A DNA stretch of 64,000 bases, taken from NCBI GenBank assembly GCA_963842575.1, contig CAWJGS010000001.1, forward strand, positions 277,201 through 341,200, read 5' to 3'. Under the pieces are notes generated by a model that saw only the letters and a list, made by a program, of their open reading frames with translations, did no database searches and was not told the origin of the DNA. Origin of the DNA: JACDER01 sp963842575. GTDB taxonomy: Bacteria; Actinomycetota; Thermoleophilia; Gaiellales; Gaiellaceae. Of this stretch, positions 56,131 to 64,000 are shown in pieces; the stretch's first letter is position 1; every line of letters starts with the position of its first letter. The position numbers and the translations under genes were made by a program.

Positions 56131-57585
56131 TCACTCCACCGTATACGTGACGTACATCAACCGCCCTTCGCGCTGAATCTGCAGCGCGACCGGCGTGCCT
56201 GGCTTGAGCGCCCGGACCGCGTCCCGTAGCGCCAGCAGCGTCGGCACCTTTGCGTTGTTGACGCTCCGGACCACGTCTCTCGCAAGGAGAGGCACTTCGC
56301 TCGTCGATCCTGACACGCGCGCGACCACGATGATGCCGTACGGATCCCTCAGACCTCGGGCGGCGGCGGCAATCTTCTGGTCGATCTCGACGCCGAGAAT
56401 CCCCAGTTCCGGCACCAGATTCTTCTGCGTGTCGGCCATCGACGAAACGGCATCGAACTCGTTGCGTTCCTCGACCGTGGCGAGACTGAGCGGGTGCTGC
56501 ATCGCACCGCGCTGCACCACGACCTTGACGTTCTCGGTGGAATCTCTCAGCCGGAAGTAATAGTTGACCGTGGGCAGGTTGTCGGCGGGCTGCCCGTCCA
56601 CCGACAGGAGAATGTCGCCGACCTGCAGGCCACCTTTCTCCGCCGGACCGCCAGGCCACACGTCCGACACGATCAGCCCGTAGTCTTTCGTCAGGCCGAG
56701 GGCGGCTGCCATTGCAGGCGTAATCGTCTGGATGCTCATCCCCGTTTCCTGGCGTCGAAGTTGACCGTACTTCTGGAACTGTCTGAATGCGGTTCTCACC
56801 GTGGCCGAGGGAATGGCAAAACCGAGACCCTCGCTGCCTCCCGACTGCGACACGATGAACGTGTTCACGCCGACCACTTCGCCGCGCGTGTTCACCAGCG
56901 GTCCGCCCGAGTTGCCCGGGTTGATCGGCGCGTCGGTTTGCACGTAGATGAGCGGTGAATCGATGTCGGTTTGTCTGGCGACGGCCGACACCAGCCCGTG
57001 GGTCAACGTCTGGCGGAGGCCACCCGGGCTCCCGAACGCAAAGACCGTTTCGCCCTGCCGCAGATTCGAGTACGTCGCGAGGGGCAGCGCGGGGAGTTTG
57101 GTGCCCTCGATCTTGATGAGCGCCAGATCCAGCTCGCTCGAGGTGCCGATCAGGCGTGCCGGAAAGCTCGTCGACTTGTTCGAGAGCGCCGTCGCGAGCC
57201 TGCCGTCGGCATTGGCCGGCGCCATCATGACTTCAATCCGCTGCGCGTTGTTCACGACGTGCGCGTTGGTCATGATGTAGCCGTCCGGATCGATGACGAA
57301 TCCAGACCCGACCGATCGCTGCTGGCCAATCACGACGTTGGCGTCGCCGCGGGTGTTGTCTTCCCGCGCGCCGTAAGCGGTCACCTGGATTTGCACGACG
57401 CTCGGCCAGACTTTTTTCGTCAGCGCGTCGATCGACTCGTTCAAGCGCTCGAGAGGGTCCTGCACCTGTTGCGCCGGCACCGGTTTCTGCTGGGCGTTCG
57501 CCGGGGCGCCGAAGAGAATGAGGCCCAGGGCAGCGGCGGCGCTAAGAAGGCGGGATCGTCGATCTCCGGGTGTCGGTGTCGTCAT
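56131..57585 (-). CDS. DegP/HtrA-like periplasmic serine protease, two PDZ domains
   Basis: 484 residues, start MTTPTPGDRR at 57,585 with a signal peptide (LLSAAAALGLILFGAPANA). Catalytic triad: His in GYIMTNAHVVNNAQ, Asp in SELDLALIKI, Ser in APINPGNSGGPLVN. Then GSEGLGFAIPSATV, a first PDZ (DYGLIVSDVWPGGPAEKGGL) and a second (DPYGIIVVARVSGSTSEVPL). It is a complete trypsin-like quality-control protease and the best preserved gene in the right-hand segment. Confidence 0.93.
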   Translation of the reverse strand: MTTPTPGDRRSRLLSAAAALGLILFGAPANAQQKPVPAQQVQDPLERLNESIDALTKKVWPSVVQIQVTAYGAREDNTRGDANVVIGQQRSVGSGFVIDPDGYIMTNAHVVNNAQRIEVMMAPANADGRLATALSNKSTSFPARLIGTSSELDLALIKIEGTKLPALPLATYSNLRQGETVFAFGSPGGLRQTLTHGLVSAVARQTDIDSPLIYVQTDAPINPGNSGGPLVNTRGEVVGVNTFIVSQSGGSEGLGFAIPSATVRTAFRQFQKYGQLRRQETGMSIQTITPAMAAALGLTKDYGLIVSDVWPGGPAEKGGLQVGDILLSVDGQPADNLPTVNYYFRLRDSTENVKVVVQRGAMQHPLSLATVEERNEFDAVSSMADTQKNLVPELGILGVEIDQKIAAAARGLRDPYGIIVVARVSGSTSEVPLLARDVVRSVNNAKVPTLLALRDAVRALKPGTPVALQIQREGRLMYVTYTVE

Positions 57586-57785
57586 GCTCAATCTCCGTGT
57601 GGGCGATGGGCGGAGTGGGTTCGCTGGGCTATGGGCGAGCTTCCGAGGTGAAGGCAGATTACGTGCCATGGCACGACCGGCCAGTTATACTCCCCGGCCG
57701 TGCAAATCGACCACAAAATCTGGAGTACCTCCGACATCTCGGACGTGGGGGGTACCATTGCCCATCGACCAGCGCGCGAAGCGCG

Positions 57786-59289
57786 CTACTGCGCCGGACT
57801 TCCCTCGATGTTGAGATACGCGATCGGCGCGATCTTCGTCCCGCGCAACGACTCCTCAATCGCCTTCCGGTCTCCGACGATCACGATGGCCAGGTGCTCG
57901 AGATCGAGATACTTCTTCGCGACGCCCACGACGTCGCCGGCGGTAATGGCCGTGACCGACTTCGTGAATCGCTGATAGTAGTCGTCGGGCAGCGACTGCA
58001 ACCACAGCCCGCTGATGGCACCGTTGATGGCGCTCACCGATGCGAATGTGCCGGGCAGGCTCTGGACGAGCGATTCCTTTGCGGTCCGCAGCTCCTCCTC
58101 GGTAATCGGCCGGGCGCCGACGATGCCCCGCAGCTCCTTCATGAACTCGACGAGCGCGGCGTCGGTCTTGTCTCCGACGATGTCGCCGCCCGTGCGGAAG
58201 GGGCCAGGCCCCTTGCCGAACCCGAAGCCCGACGACACGCCGTAGCTGTAGCCTTTTTCCTCGCGGATGTTCGCGTTGAGGCGCGACTGGAACATGCCGC
58301 CGAGAATCGTGTTCATCACGCGAAGCGCGTAGTAGTCGGGCGTGGTGCGAGGCGGCCCCGGCAAGCCGATCGCGAAGATCGATTGCGCCGAGCCCGGCTT
58401 GTCGACGAGATAGATCGTCGTCGGCCGCGAAGCCGGCAGCGCCGGAAACGAGAACGTGGGACGTTCGCCGCCGGGCGACCCAGCCGGCAAGGCCCCGCTC
58501 GACAACGGGGCGAATCGCCGCGGGCGTGACGTCGCCCACGACCGTCACCAGCGCGCGCCCGGGCTTGAAGAACCGTTGATGAAAATCGACGACCTCGGCT
58601 CGTGTGATGGCTTTGTAGCTCTGCTCGGTCGGCGATTGTCCCAGAGGATGGGCGTCGCCGTAGAGCACGCGCGGAAACACGCGCGACGCGATGGCGCCCG
58701 GCTGCGCCTTCGCCTGCTCGAGCGCGACGAGCCGCTGCGCGCGCAGCCGTTCGAGCGCTTCGGGCGGAAAGGTCGAATTCATCAGCATGTCGGCGAGGAT
58801 GCCGAGCGTGTCGGCGAAGCGTGCGGTCGTGCTGACGAAGCTGATGGCGCCGCTCTCCGAACCGACGCCGACCGACACGTTCGTGCCGAGCAGCTGCAGG
58901 GCGTTCGAAAGGTCGTCACCGCTGCGCGTCTTCGTTCCCTCGCTCATCATCGCGGCGGTCAGCCCCGCGACGCCCCTGCGATCCGCCGACTCGAACTGGT
59001 CCGCGCCGCCAAGGAATGTGATCGAAAACGATACGAGCGGCAGGTCGTGCTTCTCGGACACGGCGAGCTCGGCGCCGTTGGCGAGCTTCGATTTGGTCCA
59101 GGTCGGTACGCGCAGCTCGGGCGTCTTGCCGAGAGGAGGTTGTTTGGAGCGATCGACAGTTTGCGCCAGCACCACGGCAGGGCTGAAGCCCTGCGCCACC
59201 GATGCCAGGAACGTTGCGGCAGGGCCCAGGCCTCGCGCGACCGTTGCTGACGTGATGAGAGCGAGCGCGAAAACAGTGCGGCGCGTCAT
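57786..59289 (-). CDS. M16B zinc-peptidase-like subunit without HxxEH, one frameshift
   Basis: About 500 residues with an N-terminal signal peptide. The M16 fold is clear (LANGAELAVSEKHDLPLVSF; GVAGLTAAMMSEGTKTRSGD; REEKGYSYGVSSGFGFGKGP, the R/Y substrate-binding loop of the C-half), but the zinc motif HxxEH of the N-half is absent (FESADRRGVAGL). It is therefore the non-catalytic partner of the adjacent M16 protein. A shift near 58,480 separates the halves. ATG overlaps the stop of the upstream gene (ATGA). Confidence 0.87.
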
Positions 59290-60651
59290 TGGACCTTCGT
59301 GCTTTCTGCCGGCTTCGAGGCCTGGCCGGTCTGCCCGGGCGGCACGACGCTCAACACGATGCGGCCGGTGGTCAGATACTTGTTCGCCACGCGCTGCACG
59401 TCGGCCGGTGTCACCGCGAGGGTCTTCTGATATTCAGTGCGGAAGTAGCCGGCGTCGCCGTGGATCGCGGCACCGTTGACCAGCTGGAACGCCTTGCCGA
59501 GGTTCGACTCGAGTCCGCGCACGAACGACAGTTCTTCACCGGCCGTTGCCTTCTGCACTTCCTCCAGCGGTCGGCCCTTCGCGCTTCAGCCGATCGATGA
59601 CGGCGTCGGCGGCCGTCTCGAGCTCGGTGAGCGTATGTCCCGGGCGCGGTGTAATCGTGACGATGAACTCGCCGACGTCTTCGTTCGTGTTGTGCCCGGC
59701 CGAGACCGACGCGGCGGCCTGTTCGTCGTACACGAGCGCCTTGGTCAGCCGGGCCGTCCGCGGGCCAGACAGGATCGCGCCGAGCACCGCGAGCGCGAAG
59801 CGGTCGTCGTTCTTGTCGCCGACCGCCGGCCAGAGCATGTACAGCCGCGGCACCTGCACGCGATCTTCGTACACCAGCCGCTGGGCGGACGATAAGGTCA
59901 CCGGCCCGGCATCGGGCCGCTTGATGGTGTTGCCGCGCGGAATGTCGCCGAAATATTTCGTCACCCACGCCTTGACCTGCGCCGGATCGAAATCTCCAAC
60001 GATGCTCAGGAACGCGTTGTTCGGGGCGTAATACAGGCGGAAGAAATTCTTGACGTCCTCTTCGGAAGCGGCCGAGAGATCCTCCATGCTGCCGATCACC
60101 GGCCACGAATACGGATGCTCGGCGGGGTAGGTGGCCTTCGACAGAATCTCGAACACGCGCCCGTACGGCTGGTTGTCGATCCGCTGGCGCCGCTCGTTCT
60201 TCACGATGTCGCGCTGCGCGTTCAGCTTCGCGAGGTCGAGCGCATCGAGCAGGAAGCCCATGCGGTCGGACTCGATCCACAGCATCGATTCGAGGTAATT
60301 CGAGGGGACCGACTCGTAGTAGGTCGTGATGTCGTTGGATGTCGATCCGTTGTTCATGCCGCCGACGCCCTCGGTGAGGCGGTCGTGCACGCCGTAGGCG
60401 ATGTGCCCGGATCCGGTGAACATGACGTGCTCGAAGAGATGGGCAAATCCAGTCCGCCCGGGCAGTTCGTTCTTCGAGCCGACGTGATACCAGATGTTCA
60501 CGGCCACGGTCGGCGTGGTGTGGTCGGTCGACAGCACCACCGTGAGACCGTTCGGCAACGTGAAGGTCTCGAATGGAATGTTGATCGTGCTTTGCGCAGC
60601 GAGCGGCATGCCCGATGCGACGAGCAGAACAGCGGCAGCAAGGCGCTTCAT
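59286..60651 (-). CDS. M16B zinc peptidase, catalytic subunit, one frameshift
   Basis: About 455 residues, signal peptide MKRLAAAVLLVASGMPLAA. The zinc site HLFEH is in RTGFAHLFEHVMFTGSGH, with the downstream Glu in TTYYESVPSNYLESML. AQRDIVKNERRQRIDNQPYG and NAFLSIVGDFDPAQVKAWVT are typical. A shift near 59,575 leads to ELSFVRGLESNLGKAFQLVN and the end. Together with the next gene it should form an exported catalytic/non-catalytic M16 pair. Confidence 0.9.
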
Positions 60652-60672
60652 GACCGCATTATGAACTAGAAT

Positions 60673-61947
60673 GTGCGCCTGTGCCCCCCGCCAAAAACGC
60701 ATCCGGAAAGATTCAGTTTTCTCAAACTGGCCGGCCCTGGCCTCGTCGTGGCCGCGACGGGAATCGGCTCGGGCGATGTCGTGGCGGCGACGGTTGGCGG
60801 CGCGCGCTACGGCGTCATCCTCCTCTGGGCGATTGCCCTCGGCGCGTTCTTCAAGTACGTCCTGAACGAAGGCATCGCCCGCTGGCAACTGGCCACCGGC
60901 AAGACGGCGCTCGAAGGATGGGCCGAACATCTTCCGGTCTGGGTCACCTACATGTTTGCGGTCTATCTCGTCATCTGGACCGTCGCGGTGACCGCCGCGT
61001 TGACCAACGCCACCGGTCTGGGCATCAGCAACCTGACCGGCGGAAGGATTCCGCAATCGTGGGGCGCGATTCTTCACAGCCTGATCGGCTTCGTCTTCGT
61101 GATCCTGGGCGGATACGGCGGCTTCGAGAAGTTGATGAAAACGCTCGTCGGCGTCATGGGCTTCAGCATTCTCGTCTGCGCGGCGTTGACGTTCCACGAT
61201 CCGGTCTCGGCCGTGCGCGGCGTGCTGATGCCGTCAATTCCCGAAGGCGGCGGCTTGAATGTGCTTTCGATCATCGGCGGCATCGGCGGGTCGGTGACGA
61301 TGCTCTCGTACAACTACTGGATGCGCGAAGAGCAGATCAGCGGGGCCGAAAACGTGTGGTACGTGCGCGGCGACATCGCGATCGCGTACCTGTTCACGGC
61401 GCTCTTCGGCATGGCGATCATGATGACCGCCAACCAGGCCTTCTACATTCCCGGCATCGCCATCACGAACGCGCAGGCCGTGCCGAAAATGGCCGAGATG
61501 CTCGGCAGCATTCTCGGCGCGTTCGGACGCATCGCCTACTCGGTGGGATTCTGGGCCGCCGTCTTCGCGTCGCTCCTCGGCGTGTGGCAGAGCGTGCCGT
61601 ATCTCTATGCCGACTTCTACGGCATCATGAAAAAAGTGACGCCGGAAGAGCGAAAGCGCCTGACGGAGGTCACGAGCACGCCGTACCGCATCGCGCTCGC
61701 GTTTGTCACCTTGGTGCCGATGGCCTTCGCGTTCACCGGCCAGCCCATCCAGGTGATCGTCGTCTACACGATCGTCGGCAGCGTGTTCGTGCCGTTTCTC
61801 GCGGCGACGCTGCTGTACCTGAACAACCGCATTCGCTGGACCAACGCCGTTCCGAAAAACGGCTGGGCCACCAACGGGCTGCTGCTGGTAATCCTGGCCT
61901 TGTTCGTGGTGATCTGGATCGATGAGATTCGGAGAGCGCTCGGTTAG
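60673..61947 (+). CDS. Nramp-related transporter lacking the DPGN and MPH motifs
   Basis: 424 residues, 11-12 TM helices. The opening GPGLVVAATGIGSGDVVAAT aligns with Nramp TM1, but the metal-binding DPGN is GSGD. TM6 reads GGSVTMLSYNYWMREEQISG, where canonical Nramp has MPHN. The protein therefore belongs to the Nramp superfamily but probably moves a different substrate (Mg2+ or an organic ion are possibilities). GTG 60,673 is the start in the intact frame; GTG 60,681, 8 nt after TAGAAT, would need an indel. Confidence 0.85.
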   Translation: MRLCPPPKTHPERFSFLKLAGPGLVVAATGIGSGDVVAATVGGARYGVILLWAIALGAFFKYVLNEGIARWQLATGKTALEGWAEHLPVWVTYMFAVYLVIWTVAVTAALTNATGLGISNLTGGRIPQSWGAILHSLIGFVFVILGGYGGFEKLMKTLVGVMGFSILVCAALTFHDPVSAVRGVLMPSIPEGGGLNVLSIIGGIGGSVTMLSYNYWMREEQISGAENVWYVRGDIAIAYLFTALFGMAIMMTANQAFYIPGIAITNAQAVPKMAEMLGSILGAFGRIAYSVGFWAAVFASLLGVWQSVPYLYADFYGIMKKVTPEERKRLTEVTSTPYRIALAFVTLVPMAFAFTGQPIQVIVVYTIVGSVFVPFLAATLLYLNNRIRWTNAVPKNGWATNGLLLVILALFVVIWIDEIRRALG

Positions 61948-61956
61948 ACGGGGAGT

Positions 61957-62033
61957 GCCATGTCATGGCAAATGGCAAAATGGCAAATGGCAAATACTGA
62001 ACGATGTGCCATGCAGTGCCATCTGCCATGACA
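61957..62033. repeat. ATGGCAAA repeats inside a bidirectional hairpin
   Basis: TGTCATGGCA (61,961-61,970) and TGCCATGACA (62,024-62,033) are a perfect inverted pair. Between them ATGGCAAA is repeated several times. The structure fills the 95-bp gap between two converging stops (61,947 and 62,043), so it could end transcription from both sides. Confidence 0.6.
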
Positions 62034-62042
62034 GGCGTCAGT

Positions 62043-62896
62043 TCAAGTCCGCGTCAGCGGGAATCTGAAGATCATCTGCGGCTTCGTGCCCGGGCTGGGC
62101 TTGCGTCCGCCTCCGAGACCCGCGTCGGTGAAGTACACGTGGTTGTCGTAGATGCTCATGCCGTGCGGATCGGGATCGTCCGGTCCGAAGGGCCAGATCT
62201 CCTGCACGCGGCCTGATTCGGGATCGATGCGCTGCACCAGGCGATCGGCGCCGTCGATGATCCAGAACGAGCCATCGTGACAGTCGAGGCCCGTGCGGCA
62301 CGTTCATCTTGATCGGACAGCATGCGGCTGATGCGCAAATCGTCCTTCGGATCCATCTCGGCCAGGAAGCCCAGACCCGGAGCGACCGCCCACAACTTGT
62401 CGGTCTGCTTATGGTAGTAGGTGCCGTGCACGCCGCCCCACGGCGTGCGGTAGCCCTTCACCTGCTTGCCCTTCATGTCGAGTTTGACGATCTCCCCGTA
62501 GCTCTTGTCGAACGGGCGCTTGAACTCGCGCAGGTTGGACGCGGTGCCCGCACCGTTGCAGCCGATCCAGATGAAGCCGCCGCCCACGGCCAGGCCGCTC
62601 GTGTTGTGCGCCTCGCCGACGAAATCCTCGAGAACTTTGCCGGTCTTCCAGTCGAGCAGGTTGATGCGCTCGGAGACCTGGTCGCCGACCCACAACCCTT
62701 CGGGCGACGATTCGAGCGCGTTCGGATAGCGGTCCGGGCTCTTCCACAGCATCTCGATCTTCGGCGTAAAGGTCGGCGGTTTCGGCGCGCCGCCGCCGCG
62801 CGCCGGAGCATCCTGCGCCGACACCTGTGAGCCCGCCATCAGGCCGGCGCCGGCCACGGCCGCCGTGCTGAAAAACTCTCTTCGTCGCATCTTCAT
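62043..62896 (-). CDS. Tat-exported SMP-30/NHL-like beta-propeller protein, one frameshift
   Basis: About 284 residues. Twin-arginine signal RRREFFSTAAVAGAGLMAG with a cleavage site at SQVSA. Beta-propeller repeats follow: PNALESSPEGLWVGDQVSER, HNTSGLAVGGGFIWIGCNGA, VHGTYYHKQTDKLWAVAPGL and, after a shift near 62,300, PDPHGMSIYDNHVYFTDAGL. It resembles lactonase or dehydrogenase-type propellers of Acidobacteria, but no catalytic residues can be assigned with confidence. Confidence 0.75.
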
Positions 62897-62925
62897 AAGT
62901 GTCTCCGTGACTTGGCTGATCCCGC

Positions 62926-63963
62926 TTATTGCGGTGCCGCACCGCGTGCCGGTCCCGCGCCGCGCCCGAAGGGCGCATAAACGTCGAACGGTTTCATCCG
63001 CGTGTAGGTCGCACTGAATTTCTGTCCGGCCGCATCGGTGCCCTGCCATGTGAAGGTATCACCCTTCAGCGTGAACGTGCCCGTGCCGAGCTTGTCTTCG
63101 AGGTTGGGGTCGGTATCGGCGATGTGGCGGCGCACGAACGTGGTGCCGGACACGTTGTAGGTGCCGCGCGAGGCGGACATGCCGTCGTAGGCCGCCGCAT
63201 ATTGCTCGGGGGTCCATTTTTCCGCCGGCACCTTGGGCACGCCCTTGCGGCCGGCGGGAAGGGTCGTCGCGTGGAACCACCCGTCCTCGCCAAGCAGCAG
63301 GCGCTCGGGTGTCGTCGTGCCCGCCGCGCCGTTCACCGTGTAGGCCGTGCGTTCCCACGATCCGACGAGCGCGGTGGAGCCAAGCTTCTGGTTCGGCAGC
63401 TTGCGCGCATGAACCTGCGGCGATTTGGTGGGGCCCGTGCCTTCGAGAATCAGCACGTTGCCTTCAAACCGCCAGGCGCGTTCCTGCGTGTTCTCGCCGT
63501 CGCCGGGGCCGAGGCCCGCCTTGTGATGGCGGTAGTTCACCTGCCCGCTGTGACTGTAGTTCCCCCAGCCGCCTCCCATCTTGTCGAAGCGCGCGAAGAG
63601 CTCCTTCGTCGTTTGCTGGGCGAGAGGCTTGTTGACCTTCGGCCGGCTGGCCGGAAACTCCATCATCGACCAGTAGCCGTCGTTCATGAACTTCACGTAG
63701 AGCGGCGCATCGGGCGGCTGCACGCTGAAGCCGTTGCGCAGGAGGGAATAGCGCACCCACGTACCGACGAGCGGGTTGTAGTCGGGCGGCGGCGCCGGCG
63801 CCTGGTCGCACGCGTTTTCGTCGCGATTCGCGCAGCCGTATTCACTCATGTCGTGCGGATAGCTCGCCGGGTCTTGCGCGCGCAGGGCCGCGATCGAGAG
63901 TGCCGTCGCTGCAAGCGACACCACGAACAACGCACGTGTGCGTGGGCTGACAACCGGGTACAT
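62926..63963 (-). CDS. Secreted two-repeat protein of unknown function (lipocalin-like)
   Basis: 345 residues with a signal peptide (FVVSLAATALSIAALRA). Two internal repeats open alike: NPLVGTWVRYSLLRNGFSVQ near residue 65 and ALVGSWERTAYTVNGAAGTT near 205. The L-V-G-(T/S)-W motif is common in lipocalin-like domains. Between them is a region rich in Gly, Asn and His (GGGWGNYSHSGQVNYRHHKA). It ends in a Gly/Ala/Pro tail (GRGAGPARGAAPQ). Codon use is even and the frame is intact. Confidence 0.7.
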   Translation of the reverse strand: MYPVVSPRTRALFVVSLAATALSIAALRAQDPASYPHDMSEYGCANRDENACDQAPAPPPDYNPLVGTWVRYSLLRNGFSVQPPDAPLYVKFMNDGYWSMMEFPASRPKVNKPLAQQTTKELFARFDKMGGGWGNYSHSGQVNYRHHKAGLGPGDGENTQERAWRFEGNVLILEGTGPTKSPQVHARKLPNQKLGSTALVGSWERTAYTVNGAAGTTTPERLLLGEDGWFHATTLPAGRKGVPKVPAEKWTPEQYAAAYDGMSASRGTYNVSGTTFVRRHIADTDPNLEDKLGTGTFTLKGDTFTWQGTDAAGQKFSATYTRMKPFDVYAPFGRGAGPARGAAPQ

Positions 63964-64000
63964 CGGGCCTCCTGAAGTGCTGAAAAAGATGCGGAAAAGC

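Noticed and set aside
1..64000. CRISPR arrays, rRNA and tRNA genes
   Set aside because: I saw no regularly spaced repeats with unique spacers, no tRNA cloverleaf with a T-loop signature and no rRNA-like sequence. A tRNAscan/Infernal run would settle it.

Overview
The window looks like a composite of three bacterial genomes rather than one continuous chromosome. Two positions (about 34,985 and about 52,357) cut a gene short on both sides of the seam, and gene content and style change there. All lineage calls below are inferences from protein families and promoter style; no database was searched.

Bases 1-34,985 look like a high-GC actinobacterium, probably Thermoleophilia/Gaiellales-like. Many genes overlap by ATGA or GTGA. 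Many starts sit 6-8 nt after a TANNNT -10 box, as in leaderless mRNAs. In order it carries a KdpDE-like two-component pair; a sulfotransferase and an arginase; a fused EtfB-EtfA; a phosphoesterase; RarA; a VOC-KynA-methyltransferase-M20 run; a cupredoxin lipoprotein; a DUF1385 protein, PncB, GNAT and an amidohydrolase; an isochorismatase-family hydrolase; methylmalonyl-CoA epimerase; and a YchF-like GTPase. From 17.1 to 22.1 kb two paralogous sulfotransferases flank a lipoprotein built of four ~440-nt repeats. From 22.1 to 29.0 kb lies a minus-strand chemosensory operon (MCP, CheW, CheA-REC, CheB, CheR) that ends in an OmpR-type DNA-binding regulator instead of CheY. From 29.3 to 35.0 kb are a coiled-coil PhyH-like oxygenase, RsmG, and four small secreted paralogs with a G-x-CDGD-x-G core.

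Bases 34,985-52,357 look like Chloroflexota (Limnocylindria/Ellin6529 style). They hold a truncated M1-peptidase-like protein, GlcD, a TPR lipoprotein, a DUF4331 protein, and a likely nucleobase-handling cluster: SorC regulator, FGGY kinase, ABC importer, guanine deaminase, D-aminoacylase-like amidohydrolase, xanthine-dehydrogenase-type molybdenum subunit, and the first codons of its 2Fe-2S partner.

Bases 52,357-64,000 look like Acidobacteriota (Vicinamibacteria style). They hold a truncated MFS transporter, a badly frameshifted DUF5060-type glycosidase, TauE/SafE with an in-frame TGA, a DegP-like protease, a pair of M16 peptidases, an Nramp-related transporter, a Tat-exported sugar-lactonase-like protein and a secreted two-repeat protein. 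Some gaps contain short ATGG-type repeats.

Single-base frameshifts are very common (dozens), above all at 17-22, 31-35 and 52-55 kb, while 35-43 kb is nearly clean. That uneven pattern points to uncorrected sequencing or assembly indels more than to real pseudogenes, so many 'broken' genes here are probably intact in the organism.
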